Assembly (NCBI RefSeq): GCF_000716335.1
Contig: NZ_KL591007.1
Location: 193,193-230,062, forward strand
Length of the DNA: 36,870 nt
Reading direction: 5' to 3'
From: Streptomyces sp. NRRL S-118
GTDB lineage: Bacteria > Actinomycetota > Actinomycetes > Streptomycetales > Streptomycetaceae
Made by a program: the position numbers and the translations under genes
Part shown: piece after piece, positions 27,810-36,853 of the stretch
How the letters are laid out: each line of letters starts with the position of its first letter
Position numbering within the stretch: position 1 is the stretch's first letter
Notes under the pieces: model-generated
Told to the model about the DNA's origin: nothing
The model's input: the letters and a program-made list of their open reading frames with translations, nothing else
Database searches by the model: none

Positions 27810-27902
27810 GCGTGTCTCCAGTCGGGAAGAGGCTGCGAGGAAGTGGGGGGGGACCGCGTGGGGGACGGCTGCCTGATCGTACAAGCTGCCCGATCCTACA
27901 AA

Positions 27903-27946
27903 CACCAGGCCCGCCCCGTCACTTGGGTAACGGGGCGGGCCTGGTG
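27903..27946 (-). terminator. Terminator of rho
   Basis: CACCAGGCCCGCCCCGT (27903-27919) pairs with ACGGGGCGGGCCTGGTG (27930-27946): 17 perfect base pairs and a 10-nt loop, 15 nt after the rho stop. The minus strand continues TTTGTAGG, a short T-rich stretch. Rho's own gene thus ends with an intrinsic terminator. Confidence 0.85.
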
Positions 27947-27961
27947 CGGTGCGCCGGGCGC

Positions 27962-30058
27962 CTAGTCGTTGCCGTTTCCGGCCGACGGGGTCGTCTTCTG
28001 GATCTGGAGCAGGAACTCGGCGTTCGACTTCGTCTGCTTCATCTTGTCCAGCAGCAGCTCGATCGCCTGCTGCTGGTCGAGCGCGTGCAGCACCCGGCGC
28101 AGCTTCCAGACGATCGCGAGCTCCTCGCTGCCGAGCAGGATCTCCTCCTTGCGCGTACCGGACGCGTCGACGTCGACGGCCGGGAAGATGCGCTTGTCGG
28201 CGAGCTTCCGGTCGAGCTTGAGCTCCATGTTGCCGGTGCCCTTGAACTCCTCGAAGATCACCTCGTCCATGCGCGAGCCGGTGTCGACCAGCGCGGTGGC
28301 CAGGATGGTCAGCGAGCCGCCGTCCTCGATGTTGCGCGCGGCACCGAAGAAGCGCTTCGGCGGGTACAGCGCGGTCGAGTCGACACCACCGGACAGGATG
28401 CGGCCGGAGGCGGGGGCCGCGAGGTTGTACGCACGGCCCAGGCGGGTGATGGAGTCCAGCAGGACGACCACGTCGTGACCCAGCTCGACGAGGCGCTTGG
28501 CGCGCTCGATGGCCAGCTCGGCGACGGTGGTGTGGTCCTCGGCGGGGCGGTCGAAGGTCGAGGAGATGACCTCGCCCTTGACCGACCGCTGCATGTCGGT
28601 GACCTCTTCCGGACGCTCGTCGACGAGGACGACCATCAGGTGGCACTCGGGGTTGTTCGTGGTGATCGCGTTGGCGATCGCCTGCATGATCATGGTCTTG
28701 CCGGTCTTCGGCGGGGCCACGATCAGGCCTCGCTGGCCCTTGCCGATCGGCGACACGAGGTCGATGATCCGCGTGGTCAGCACACCCGGGTCCGTCTCCA
28801 GACGCAGGCGGTCCTGCGGGTAGAGCGGGGTCAGCTTGTTGAACTCGGGGCGGCCGCGGCCGGAGTCGGCGGCCATGCCGTTGGCCGAGTCCAGGCGGAC
28901 CAGCGCGTTGAACTTCTCGCGGCGCTCGCCCTCCTTGGGCTGGCGCACGGCACCGGTGACGTGGTCGCCCTTGCGCAGGCCGTTCTTGCGGACCTGGGCG
29001 AGGGAGACGTACACGTCGTTCGGGCCGGGCAGGTAGCCGGAGGTCCGGATGAACGCGTAGTTGTCGAGGATGTCCAGGATGCCCGCGACGGGGATCAGGA
29101 CGTCGTCCTCGGAGACCTGCGGCTCACCGGTCGCGAAGTCGTCGCGTCCGCGACGGCCCCGGCGGTCGCGGTAGCGGCCGCGGCGGCCCCGGCGGCCGCC
29201 TTCCTCGTCGAAGTCGTCCTGCGGGCCGCCCTGGGCCTGCGGGCCGCCCTGGCGCTGCTGGCGCTGACCGCCGCCCTGCTGGTCGTCGCCCTTGCCGCGG
29301 TCGCGGCGGTCGCGCTGGCGGTCACGGCCGCGGTCGCCGCGGTCGCCCCGCTCCCCGCGGTCGCGGCGGTCACGACGGCCGCCCTCGGCGGTCTCGACGG
29401 CGCCTTCGGCCCTGGTGTCGGGCTGGGCCTCGGTCCGGGTGTCGGCCTTGGCCTCGGTCCGGGTGTCCGTGCGGGCCTCGGTGCGGACGTCCGTACGGGT
29501 GTCGCCCTCGGGGCTGCCGGCCGGCGCGGTGGCCCGGCGGCGGCGGCGCTCGCCCGCGGACTGGTCGTCCCCGGCGCCGGCCTGCTCCGCCGCGGCCGAC
29601 TGCTTGGGGGACGGCTGGCCGGGGATCTCGATCTGCTGCTGGGCGACCGGCTGGCCCGCCTTGACGGTCCTGGGGGCCGCGTCGGCCTTGCCGGCCTTCT
29701 CCTCCGCCTTCTCGGCGGGCTTGGCGGCGTCGTCGCCCGTACGGGCCTTGGAGGTGGCGCGGCGCTTCGGCTTGGTCTCGGCGGCGCCGGACGCGGCGGT
29801 GCCCGCCTGCGCGGAGGTGCCTCCGGCGGCCTGCGCCTCCTTGATGACCTCGATCAGCTGGCTCTTGCGCATCCGCGCGGTGCCCCTGATGCCGAGGCCG
29901 GACGCGACCTGCTGCAGCTCGGCCAGGACCATGCCCTCGAGGCCGGTGCCGGAGCGGCGGCGCCGTGAGGTGGTGCCAGTGGCAGCACCTGCGGCGGGCG
30001 CGGGGGTGTCGACGCTGCTGTCGGCAGTCACGCCCATCAGATCGGTGGTGTCGCTCAC
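27962..30058 (-). CDS. rho: Transcription termination factor Rho with long disordered insert
   Basis: A 698-aa hexameric RNA helicase that ends transcription, against about 420 aa in E. coli. The N-terminal Rho_N helical domain lies at about 39-76 ([17 protein letters not shown]). A ~240-residue insert follows (about 77-315), with a TDTRTEA-type repeat (186-219) and an RG/RD-rich, then Gln/Gly-rich run (about 227-290). The RNA-binding cold-shock-like domain starts near 320. Walker A APPKTGKT is near 447, and Walker [17 protein letters not shown] follows. The C-terminus is complete. GTG 30058 has GGAAGGA about 8 nt upstream. Such basic inserts are common in actinobacterial Rho. Confidence 0.97.
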   Translation of the reverse strand: MSDTTDLMGVTADSSVDTPAPAAGAATGTTSRRRRSGTGLEGMVLAELQQVASGLGIRGTARMRKSQLIEVIKEAQAAGGTSAQAGTAASGAAETKPKRRATSKARTGDDAAKPAEKAEEKAGKADAAPRTVKAGQPVAQQQIEIPGQPSPKQSAAAEQAGAGDDQSAGERRRRRATAPAGSPEGDTRTDVRTEARTDTRTEAKADTRTEAQPDTRAEGAVETAEGGRRDRRDRGERGDRGDRGRDRQRDRRDRGKGDDQQGGGQRQQRQGGPQAQGGPQDDFDEEGGRRGRRGRYRDRRGRRGRDDFATGEPQVSEDDVLIPVAGILDILDNYAFIRTSGYLPGPNDVYVSLAQVRKNGLRKGDHVTGAVRQPKEGERREKFNALVRLDSANGMAADSGRGRPEFNKLTPLYPQDRLRLETDPGVLTTRIIDLVSPIGKGQRGLIVAPPKTGKTMIMQAIANAITTNNPECHLMVVLVDERPEEVTDMQRSVKGEVISSTFDRPAEDHTTVAELAIERAKRLVELGHDVVVLLDSITRLGRAYNLAAPASGRILSGGVDSTALYPPKRFFGAARNIEDGGSLTILATALVDTGSRMDEVIFEEFKGTGNMELKLDRKLADKRIFPAVDVDASGTRKEEILLGSEELAIVWKLRRVLHALDQQQAIELLLDKMKQTKSNAEFLLQIQKTTPSAGNGND
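29402..29503. repeat. Degenerate tandem repeat inside rho
   Basis: About 100 bp of rho encode a repeating DTRTEA / DVRTEA / DTRAEG unit (residues 186-219). At DNA level the unit alternates GGTGTC- and GCCTCGG-containing blocks. Repeat number probably varies between strains. Confidence 0.7.
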
Positions 30059-30281
30059 GAAGGGTCCTTCCCTGGAGCGGACGTCGGCCTTCTGGCTCGG
30101 CGACCGGTTGTGCTGTCCGACTGCGGTCCTTGATCTGTGTGCGGACCGGGTCGGGGCGGTGGTCCCGCCGGGGTACGGCGGAAGGGAAATACGTGCTTGG
30201 GTCCGGCCCGAGGCCCCCTGCTCGGCCCGCTCCTGGGAAAAGCGAGGGGTGTCGCGCGCCGGTTCCGGAGCGTGCTCGAAA

Positions 30282-30306
30282 CTGCTCAGGCAGGCTGCTC
30301 AGGCAG
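30282..30306. repeat. Tandem 12-bp repeat in the rho leader
   Basis: CTGCTCAGGCAG occurs at 30282-30293 and 30295-30306. Each copy is itself a CTGC/GCAG inverted repeat with a 4-nt centre, so the leader RNA could form two adjacent small hairpins. Confidence 0.55.
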
Positions 30307-30391
30307 TGGAGGAGGCTCCCGGAAGAATGGTGGTCCCGGAGGGGGACACTCAGCACCGCGCCACAAAGACGTCGGGTGCAGACTTGAGGTT

Positions 30392-30419
30392 AACACTACC
30401 GGCTCCAACAAACATTCCC
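30392..30419 (-). promoter_or_regulatory. Candidate rho promoter (SigR-like elements)
   Basis: On the minus strand GGGAAT (30414-30419) and GTT (30392-30394) are 19 nt apart, one more than the usual SigR spacing. The same place holds TAGTGT (30393-30398), a possible HrdB -10. Both would give a leader of about 330 nt. Confidence 0.35.
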
Positions 30420-30455
30420 CCTCTCCAACACCGGCAATCCGTGTACCGCGGAGTT

Positions 30456-31373
30456 CTACGGAGCGAGCGGCAGGACGCTCGCCCCGGAGACGTCGAGGGT
30501 GAGCCGGTTGGCCGCCCAGCCCTCGCCCGCGAGTCGCGCGACCTTCTCCGCCGCGCCGTCCTCGGCCAGCGCGAGCACCGTGGGGCCCGCACCGGAGATG
30601 ACCGCGGGGACGCCGTCCGCGCGCAGTCGGTTCACAAGCGCGATGCTCTCGGGCATCGCGGGGGCCCGGTACTCCTGGTGGAGCCGGTCCTCGGTGGCCG
30701 AAAGAAGCAGCTCGGGCCGCCGGGTCAGGGCCTCGACCAGGAGCGCGGCCCGGCCGGCGTTGGCCGCGGCGTCCACATGGGGGACGGTGCGCGGCAGCAG
30801 GCCGCGGGCCGTTTCGGTGAGCACCGGCTTCCCGGGCACGAAAACCACCGGAACGATGGAATGCGAGGGCTCCATCCTGATCGCCCGGGCCGAGCCCCCC
30901 TCGGTCCAGGCGAGGGTGAAGCCGCCGAGCAGGCAGGCCGCGACGTTGTCGGGGTGGCCCTCGATCTCGGTGGCGAGCTCCAGCAGGGCGGCGTCGTCGA
31001 GCCTGGCGTCGCCGCCTATGGTCACCGCGCGGGCGGCGACGATGCCGGCGCAGATGGCGGCCGAGGAGGAGCCGAGGCCGCGCCCGTGCGGGATGCGGTT
31101 GGCGCAGACGACCTCCAGGCCGCGCGGCTGCCCGCCGAGCAGGTCGAACGCCGTGCGCAGGGAGCGGACGAGCAGGTGGCTCTCGTCGCGAGGGAGCGTC
31201 TCGGCGCCCTCGCCGGCGATGTCGATGTGCAGCCCGGAGTCGGCGACCCGGACGACGACGTCGTCGTACAGCCCCAGCGACAGGCCGAAGGCGTCGAAGC
31301 CCGGGCCGAGGTTGGCGCTGGTGGCGGGAACGCGCACCCGGACGGCGGCGGCGCGGAACGCGGGACCGGCCAT
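30456..31373 (-). CDS. thrB: Homoserine kinase
   Basis: A 305-aa GHMP kinase that phosphorylates homoserine with ATP, the step before threonine synthase. The N-terminal motif VRVPATSANLGPGFDAFG and the ATP-binding loop IPHGRGLGSSSAAICAG (94-110) are clear, as is the C-terminal GHMP motif ISGAGPTVLAL. ATG 31373 (MAGPAFRAAAV) has AGGAG about 13 nt upstream; the in-frame extension upstream is not conserved-looking. It is separated from thrC by 464 bp with a terminator and a -10 box, so it is probably transcribed on its own. Confidence 0.95.
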   Translation of the reverse strand: MAGPAFRAAAVRVRVPATSANLGPGFDAFGLSLGLYDDVVVRVADSGLHIDIAGEGAETLPRDESHLLVRSLRTAFDLLGGQPRGLEVVCANRIPHGRGLGSSSAAICAGIVAARAVTIGGDARLDDAALLELATEIEGHPDNVAACLLGGFTLAWTEGGSARAIRMEPSHSIVPVVFVPGKPVLTETARGLLPRTVPHVDAAANAGRAALLVEALTRRPELLLSATEDRLHQEYRAPAMPESIALVNRLRADGVPAVISGAGPTVLALAEDGAAEKVARLAGEGWAANRLTLDVSGASVLPLAP

Positions 31374-31502
31374 CGCTCGATGACTCTCCTTGACTCTGAC
31401 GACGGGGGTTGTACGAGGTGTACGGAGACCCAGGGGCCGCATCGGCATCAACGGCAACAGCACCGCGCATATGCGGGGCATCTGCGGCGGGGGGTTCAGT
31501 AC

Positions 31503-31508
31503 AGCCTA
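31503..31508 (-). promoter_or_regulatory. -10 box of thrB
   Basis: TAGGCT on the minus strand matches the Streptomyces -10 consensus. It would give a thrB leader of about 125 nt. The -35 region is weak. Confidence 0.5.
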
Positions 31509-31638
31509 TCGAAGGAAGGTTCTGTGGCGACATAGGGCGCACAGGAGGCGCACGATGCGTGTCGCGAGCCCGCCCGTGCTCCTTCGTCCGGTGCCGCTCG
31601 GCGTGCGGCTCCGGCCCGGCCCGGCGGTGTGCCGGTAC

Positions 31639-31850
31639 GCCGCTTTCGCGCCAGGTCCCACGTGGGGCACCACGCCGGGGACCTGCGGGCGGGCGGTGCC
31701 GGGACGCCGTCCCGGGCGGTTCCGCGCCAGGCCCGCGGGTGGTGCGGCACGGGCCGCCGCGGGGCACCGGCCCAGTGGCCGCCCTCAGGCGTCCGGGGCG
31801 CCGTCCACGGGCGCCCGGAGGCGCCCGTGGGCCGGTTTCACGCCAGGCCG
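31639..31850. repeat. Three imperfect 20-bp direct repeats near the thrC 3' end
   Basis: Copies at 31639-31658, 31715-31734 and 31831-31850 share the core CGCCAGG and match pairwise with copy three at about 16 of 20 positions. The third copy spans the thrC stop codon. They may be decayed duplicates of the thrC end. Confidence 0.4.
31805..31830 (-). terminator. Terminator of thrC
   Basis: CCACGGGCGC (31805-31814) pairs perfectly with GCGCCCGTGG (31821-31830): 10 bp and a 6-nt loop, 7 nt after the thrC stop. It separates hom-thrC from thrB. Confidence 0.75.
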
Positions 31851-32902
31851 AGCCGCTCCGCGGCCGTGGCCGCGTCGACGGGCACGGTGACCGGCTGGGG
31901 CGCTCCGGCGACCGCCCAGTCGGGGTCCTTCAGGCCGTTGCCGGTGACCGTGCAGACGATGGTCTGGCCCGGGTCGACCTTGCCCTGCTCGGCGGCCTTC
32001 AGCAGACCCGCCACCGACGCGGCGGACGCGGGCTCGACGAAGACGCCCTCCTGGGAGGCCAACAGGCGGTAGGCGCGCAGGATCTCACGGTCCGTCACCT
32101 CGTCGATGAACCCGCCGGACTCGTCGCGCGCGGCGAGCGCGTACTGCCAGGAGGCCGGATTGCCGATCCGGATGGCGGTGGCGATCGTCGACGGGTCCTT
32201 GACGACCTCGCCACGGACGATCGGCGCGGAGCCGGACGCCTGGAAGCCCCACATGCGCGGCCTGCGGGTGGCGATGCCGTCGCCCGCGTACTCGGTGTAA
32301 CCCTTCCAGTACGCGGTGATGTTGCCGGCGTTGCCGACGGGCAGGACGTGGATGTCGGGGGCGTCGCCCAGCATGTCCACGATCTCGAACGCCGCGGTCT
32401 TCTGGCCCTCGATGCGGACCGGATTGACCGAATTGACCAGCGCGACCGGGTAGTTGTCGGACAGGGCGCGGGCCAGCGTCAGGCAGTCGTCGAAGTTGCC
32501 GTCGACCTGGAGGATCTTCGCGCCGTGCACCAGCGCCTGACCCATCTTGCCCAGGGCGATCTTGCCCTGCGGCACCAGGACGGCGGAGACCATCCCGGCG
32601 CGGACGGCGTACGCGGCCGCCGAGGCGGAGGTGTTGCCGGTGGAGGCGCAGATGACGGCCTGCGCGCCCTCCTCCTTCGCCCGGGTGATGGCCATGGTCA
32701 TGCCCCGGTCCTTGAAGGACCCGGTGGGGTTGGCGCCCTCGACCTTGAGGTGTACCTCGCAGCCCGTGCGCTCGGAGAGGACCTGGGCCGGGACGAGCGG
32801 CGTGCCGCCCTCACGGAGCGTGACGACCGGCGTCGTGTCCGTGACCGGAAGGCGGTCCCGGTACTCCTCGATGATGCCGCGCCACTGGTGGGTCCTGGTC
32901 AT
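31838..32902 (-). CDS. thrC: Threonine synthase
   Basis: A 354-aa PLP enzyme that converts O-phosphohomoserine to threonine. The PLP Lys is Lys64 in [11 protein letters not shown]. The phosphate-binding loop is [15 protein letters not shown], and a second Gly-rich loop [15 protein letters not shown] and the C-terminal [11 protein letters not shown] are present. The size fits the short class of bacterial threonine synthases. ATG 32902 has AAGGA 5-6 nt upstream. It lies 6 bp after hom and is co-transcribed with it. Confidence 0.96.
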   Translation of the reverse strand: MTRTHQWRGIIEEYRDRLPVTDTTPVVTLREGGTPLVPAQVLSERTGCEVHLKVEGANPTGSFKDRGMTMAITRAKEEGAQAVICASTGNTSASAAAYAVRAGMVSAVLVPQGKIALGKMGQALVHGAKILQVDGNFDDCLTLARALSDNYPVALVNSVNPVRIEGQKTAAFEIVDMLGDAPDIHVLPVGNAGNITAYWKGYTEYAGDGIATRRPRMWGFQASGSAPIVRGEVVKDPSTIATAIRIGNPASWQYALAARDESGGFIDEVTDREILRAYRLLASQEGVFVEPASAASVAGLLKAAEQGKVDPGQTIVCTVTGNGLKDPDWAVAGAPQPVTVPVDAATAAERLGLA

Positions 32903-32908
32903 GGGTCC

Positions 32909-34201
32909 TTACTCCCCTTCAACACGCATGATGCTGGCGACACCGCGCACGGTGTCGAGCTTGCGCAGCGCCTCGACGGTCCCGGAGAGGGCGGCGTCGG
33001 GCGCGCGGTGGGTGACGACGACGAGGGATGCCTCGCCGTCCTTGCCCTGCTGGCGCACCGTATCGATGGATACGCCGTGCTCGGCGAAGACCGTCGCGAC
33101 CTGGGCGAGCACGCCCGGCTTGTCGGCCACGTCGAGGCTGATGTGGTACCGCGTCACCACGTCGCCCATGGGGCTCACGGGCAGCTGGGTGTACGCGGAC
33201 TCGCCGGGCCCCGTCGCGTCGTTGAGGCGGTTGCGGCAGACGGCGACGAGGTCGCCGAGGACGGCGGACGCGGTCGGCGAACCGCCGGCACCGGGTCCGT
33301 AGAACATCAGCTGCCCGGCCGCGTCGGCCTCGACGAAGACGGCGTTGTACGCGCCGCGGACGGAGGCGAGCGGGTGGCTGAGCGGGATCATCGCCGGGTG
33401 CACGCGCGCGGTGACGGACCCGCCGTCGGCGGCGCGCTCGCAGATGGCGAGCAGCTTGATGGTGCAGCCCATGCGCTTGGCGGAGGCGAAGTCGGCGGCG
33501 GTGACCTCGGTCATGCCCTCGCGGTACACGTCGTCGAGGCGCACGCGCGTGTGGAAGGCGATGCCGGCGAGGATGGCGGCCTTGGCGGCGGCGTCGAAGC
33601 CCTCGACGTCGGCGGTCGGGTCGGCCTCGGCGTACCCGAGGGCGGTGGCCTCGTCCAGCGCCTCGGAGTACCCGGCACCGGAGGTGTCCATCTTGTCGAG
33701 GATGAAGTTGGTGGTGCCGTTGACGATGCCGAGCACCCGGTTGACCTTGTCGCCGGCGAGGGACTCGCGCAGCGGGCGGATCAGCGGGATGGCGCCGGCG
33801 ACGGCCGCCTCGTAGTACAGGTCGCGGCCGTGCTCCTCGGCGGCCGCGTAGAGGCTCTGGCCGTCCTGGGCGAGCAGCGCCTTGTTCGCGGAGACGACGG
33901 ACGCGCCGTGCTCGAAGGCGGTGGTGATGAGGGTACGGGCGGGCTCGACGCCCCCGATGACCTCGACGACGACGTCGATGTCGCCCCGTTTGACCAGGGC
34001 CGTCGCGTCGGTGGTGATCAGTTCGGGCGCGATGCCCTCGCGCACCTTGGAGGGCCGGCGGACGGCGACCCCGGCGAGCTCGACCGGGGCGCCGATGCGC
34101 GCGGCGAGGTCGTCGGCGTGCGTCGTCATGATGCGCGCCACCTCTGAGCCGACCACTCCACAGCCCAGCAGCGCCACCTTCAGCGGACGCGTACGCATCA
34201 T
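32909..34201 (-). CDS. hom: Homoserine dehydrogenase
   Basis: A 430-aa enzyme reducing aspartate semialdehyde to homoserine with NAD(P)H, the branch point to threonine, methionine and isoleucine. The nucleotide-binding motif LLGCGVVGSEVARI lies at residues 11-24. The catalytic domain has VNGTTNFILDKM and EGFDAAAKAAILAG. The C-terminal ACT domain (about 355-430; HISLDVADKPGVLAQVATVFAE) is the usual site of threonine feedback. ATG 34201 or the adjacent ATG 34198 may be used; the first is listed. A structured 95-bp gap separates it from lysA. Confidence 0.96.
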   Translation of the reverse strand: MMRTRPLKVALLGCGVVGSEVARIMTTHADDLAARIGAPVELAGVAVRRPSKVREGIAPELITTDATALVKRGDIDVVVEVIGGVEPARTLITTAFEHGASVVSANKALLAQDGQSLYAAAEEHGRDLYYEAAVAGAIPLIRPLRESLAGDKVNRVLGIVNGTTNFILDKMDTSGAGYSEALDEATALGYAEADPTADVEGFDAAAKAAILAGIAFHTRVRLDDVYREGMTEVTAADFASAKRMGCTIKLLAICERAADGGSVTARVHPAMIPLSHPLASVRGAYNAVFVEADAAGQLMFYGPGAGGSPTASAVLGDLVAVCRNRLNDATGPGESAYTQLPVSPMGDVVTRYHISLDVADKPGVLAQVATVFAEHGVSIDTVRQQGKDGEASLVVVTHRAPDAALSGTVEALRKLDTVRGVASIMRVEGE

Positions 34202-34224
34202 CCGACCTCGTTTCCTCTACAGCT

Positions 34225-34286
34225 TGAGTGCGATCCAGTCTCACTCACCGGACGGCAGTTTCTACCTTCCGTCCGGATTATGAGAC
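34225..34286 (-). other. Competing hairpins between lysA and hom
   Basis: CCGGACGG (34248-34255) and CCGTCCGG (34269-34276) form a perfect 8-bp stem. GTCTCA (34238-34243) and TGAGAC (34281-34286) add an outer 6-bp stem across a 4x4 internal loop. TGAGTG (34225-34230) and CACTCA (34242-34247) form a second stem using overlapping bases, so the outer stem and this hairpin exclude each other. It could be a terminator or an attenuator. Confidence 0.5.
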
Positions 34287-34296
34287 ATCTATTTCA

Positions 34297-35688
34297 TCAG
34301 CCGACATCGAGACGCAGGAGATCTTCCTCCGTCTCACGCCGGACGATCACCCGCGCCGTGCCGTCCGCGACGGCGACGACGGGCGGGCGAAGTGCGTGGT
34401 TGTAGTTGCTGGCCATGGAGCGGCAGTACGCGCCGGTGGCCGGCACGGCGATCAGGTCGCCCGGGGCGAGGTCGGCGGGGAGGAACGCGTCCTTCACGAC
34501 GATGTCGCCACTCTCACAGTGCTTGCCGACGACGCGGGACAGCATCGGCTCGGCCTCGGAGGTGCGCGAGACCAGGGCGACGGTGTACTCGGCGTCGTAC
34601 AGCGCGGTGCGGATGTTGTCCGACATGCCGCCGTCGACGCTCACGTACGTCCGCAGCCCGTCGAGCGGCTTGATGGTGCCGACCTCGTACAGCGTAAAGG
34701 CGGTCGGCCCGACGATGGCACGCCCGGGCTCGACGGAGATGCGGGGCGTCCGCAGCCCCGCCGCCTCGCACTCGCGGGTCACGATGTCGCGCAGCGCCTT
34801 GGCGATCTCGTGCGGCTCACGGGGGTCGTCGGCGGCGGTGTACGCGATGCCGAGGCCGCCACCGAGGTCGATCTCGGGCAGTTCGACGCCGTGCTCGTCG
34901 CGGATCTGCTTGAGCAGGCCGATCACGCGGTGGGCTGCCACCTCGAACCCGGAGGTGTCGAAGATCTGCGAGCCGATGTGCGAGTGGATGCCGATGAGTT
35001 CCAGCCCGTCGAGCTTCAGGGCGCGGCGGACCGCCTCGGCCGCCTGCCCGCCGGCGAGCGCGATGCCGAACTTCTGGTCCTCGTGGGCGGTGGCGATGAA
35101 CTCGTGGGTGTGCGCCTCGACGCCGACGGTCACGCGGATCTGCACCTTCTGGCGCGTGCCGAGGGACTGCGCGATGTGCGCGACGCGGACGATCTCCTGG
35201 AAGGAGTCCAGCACGATCCGCCCCACACCGGCGCGTACGGCCTTCTCGATCTCGTCCGCGGACTTGTTGTTCCCGTGGAACGCGATGCGCTCGGCGGGCA
35301 TGCCGGCGTCGAGGGCGGTGGTCAGCTCGCCGCCCGAGCACACGTCGAGGTTGAGCCCCTCCTCGTGGAGCCACCGGACGACGGCGCGCGACAGGAACGC
35401 CTTCCCGGCGTAGAAGACGTCGGCGTCCTCGCCGAAGGCGTCGGCCCAGGCGCGGCAGCGGGCGCGGAAGTCGGTCTCGTCGAGGAAGTAGGCGGGGGTG
35501 CCGAACTCCTCGGCGAGCGCGGTGACGGGGATCCCGCCGAGGGTGACCACGCCGTCCTCGTCGCGGCTGACGGTGCGGGACCAGACCTTCTCGTCGAGCC
35601 GGTTGAGGTCGGCGGGCGGGGCGGAGTAGTGGCCCTCGGGGAGGACATCGGCGTGACGGGGCCCGGCGGGGTGTGCGGAACGGCTCAT
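34297..35688 (-). CDS. lysA: Diaminopimelate decarboxylase
   Basis: A 463-aa PLP enzyme making L-lysine from meso-diaminopimelate, the last step of lysine synthesis. The alanine-racemase-type barrel has the PLP Lys96 in FYAGKAF. Further motifs are [51 protein letters not shown], and the active-site Cys in [13 protein letters not shown] 35688 has GAGAGA about 3 nt upstream. It follows nrtL by 7 bp, so they form one transcript. The N-terminal ~25 residues extend beyond the core, as usual in actinobacteria. Confidence 0.96.
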   Translation of the reverse strand: MSRSAHPAGPRHADVLPEGHYSAPPADLNRLDEKVWSRTVSRDEDGVVTLGGIPVTALAEEFGTPAYFLDETDFRARCRAWADAFGEDADVFYAGKAFLSRAVVRWLHEEGLNLDVCSGGELTTALDAGMPAERIAFHGNNKSADEIEKAVRAGVGRIVLDSFQEIVRVAHIAQSLGTRQKVQIRVTVGVEAHTHEFIATAHEDQKFGIALAGGQAAEAVRRALKLDGLELIGIHSHIGSQIFDTSGFEVAAHRVIGLLKQIRDEHGVELPEIDLGGGLGIAYTAADDPREPHEIAKALRDIVTRECEAAGLRTPRISVEPGRAIVGPTAFTLYEVGTIKPLDGLRTYVSVDGGMSDNIRTALYDAEYTVALVSRTSEAEPMLSRVVGKHCESGDIVVKDAFLPADLAPGDLIAVPATGAYCRSMASNYNHALRPPVVAVADGTARVIVRRETEEDLLRLDVG

Positions 35689-35695
35689 TTCTCTC

Positions 35696-36733
35696 TCACA
35701 AGTAGTCAGGGGCGCTGATGCCGAGCAGGTCCAGGCCGCCGGCCAGCACCGTCCCGGCGGCTTCGGCGAGGGCGAGCCGGGAGCGGTGGGCGGCCGAGGG
35801 TTTCTCGTCGCCGAGGGGCAGCACGGTGTGCTGGAACCCCAGGAACGCGTCGGCGGTGGCCTCCAGGTGCCGGGCGACCCGGTCGGGGGCGCGGTGGCGT
35901 GCGGCTGCTTCGAGGACGGCGGGGTGGTCGCCGAGAGCCGTGAGGAGGGGGCCCGCGTCGACGTCGTCGTCGTACGCGGGGGTGATACCGAGCTGTGCGG
36001 CGTTGCGGAGCAGGGCGCGGGTACGGGCGTGCGCGTACCGCACGGTGAAGAGGGGGTTGGCCTCGCTCTGCACGAGCAGGCCGCCGGGCCCGGCGACGCG
36101 GTCGTGCGCAGCGGGGCGCAGCAGCGCCCAGCGGGCGGCGTCGCGGCCGAGGGGGTGGACGTCGTACGTGACGGGCACGGGCCGGACGGCTTCGCGTAGC
36201 GGCACGGGCGGGGTGCCCTCGGCGTCGACGCGCACGCCGAGCGCCGCCCAGGCGGGGTCGACGGCGTCGCAGCTGACGCGGACGCGCGCGCCCTGGGCGG
36301 TCTGGAGGCGGGCCACCACCTGGGTGACGACGGCGGCGCGGACCTCCCGCCGGTGGTGGTACTGCAGGACCTGCCCGGCGAGCGCGTCGCCGTGCCCGTA
36401 CCGGCGCCCCTGGGCGAGGATCGCGGCGACCAGGGCACGGGAGGTGCCGGCCCGCAGGGTGAAGTTCAGGAAGCCGGGCCCGGTGATCTCGACGTCCGCG
36501 ATGCCGGGGGCGCCGGCGAGGCGGTCGCGCAGGATCTCGGCGACGCGGCGGGCGGGCAGCGCGGCGGGCCCGGCGAGCTGGAGCGCGGCGTTGGTGGCGT
36601 AGTCCCCGCGCCCGCCGGCCCGCGGCCGCTCGACCTTGACCCGCTCGGGCACCCCGACCCCCGGCAGCGCACCCTCACCGACCGCGCGGCGCACGGCGTG
36701 CAGCACGGTGAGCGAGAGATCTGCGGGGGTCAC
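35696..36733 (-). CDS. nrtL: ArgRS-related anticodon-binding protein without catalytic domain
   Basis: A 345-aa protein built from the two ends of arginyl-tRNA synthetase. The N-terminal additional domain has [21 protein letters not shown] and [11 protein letters not shown] (residues to about 105). The C-terminal part has the ArgRS-like [15 protein letters not shown], the stretch [20 protein letters not shown], and a DALR-type helical end. The catalytic core between them is reduced to about 80 residues with no HIGH- or KMSKS-like motif, so aminoacylation is not expected. GTG 36733 lies 6 nt after a TACGCT box, without a ribosome-binding site. It precedes lysA by 7 bp, the position of argS in other actinobacteria. 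Confidence 0.9.
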   Translation of the reverse strand: MTPADLSLTVLHAVRRAVGEGALPGVGVPERVKVERPRAGGRGDYATNAALQLAGPAALPARRVAEILRDRLAGAPGIADVEITGPGFLNFTLRAGTSRALVAAILAQGRRYGHGDALAGQVLQYHHRREVRAAVVTQVVARLQTAQGARVRVSCDAVDPAWAALGVRVDAEGTPPVPLREAVRPVPVTYDVHPLGRDAARWALLRPAAHDRVAGPGGLLVQSEANPLFTVRYAHARTRALLRNAAQLGITPAYDDDVDAGPLLTALGDHPAVLEAAARHRAPDRVARHLEATADAFLGFQHTVLPLGDEKPSAAHRSRLALAEAAGTVLAGGLDLLGISAPDYL

Positions 36734-36739
36734 GGCACA

Positions 36740-36745
36740 AGCGTA
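36740..36745 (-). promoter_or_regulatory. Leaderless-type -10 box of nrtL-lysA
   Basis: TACGCT on the minus strand ends 6 nt before the nrtL GTG, so transcription would begin at the start codon. No Shine-Dalgarno sequence is present. The -35 region is not recognisable. Confidence 0.45.
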
Positions 36746-36853
36746 TGGGAGGAGGGCGGTGGGTCGGCGACTGGTTTCGCGATGCGGGCGGGTGGGGCCT
36801 GCGGGAGCGGGCGCCCCGGAGAGCGGCGTCGAGGGCCTGGAGGGGCCGCGGAC

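Larger units (their letters stand above)
30059..30455. other. 397-bp gap: rho leader
   Basis: No gene is supported here. On the minus strand it holds promoter-like elements (30392-30419), a tandem 12-bp repeat (30282-30306) and about 330 nt of predicted untranslated leader before rho. A minus-strand frame open across it lacks coding support. No clear terminator was seen after thrB. Confidence 0.6.
31374..31837. other. 464-bp gap between thrC and thrB
   Basis: No gene is supported; open frames here are low-complexity GC artefacts. Contents: the thrC terminator (31805-31830), a smaller stem CCGGGAC/GTCCCGG (31699-31715), the palindrome CCCACGTGGG (31657-31666), three imperfect 20-bp direct repeats (see 31639-31850), and the thrB -10 box (31503-31508). 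Confidence 0.6.

Noticed and set aside
29292..29600. Repeated GC-rich units in rho as a CRISPR or mobile element
   Set aside because: The repeats are in frame within rho, lack unique spacers, and encode a low-complexity protein segment.
29370..30356. 328-codon minus-strand frame covering the rho leader and overlapping rho
   Set aside because: It is out of frame with rho, Arg/Pro-rich, and has no ribosome-binding site; most of it is a shadow of rho.
31390..31890. Plus-strand frame in the thrC-thrB gap
   Set aside because: GC-driven low-complexity sequence across terminators and repeats; no start context or family match.
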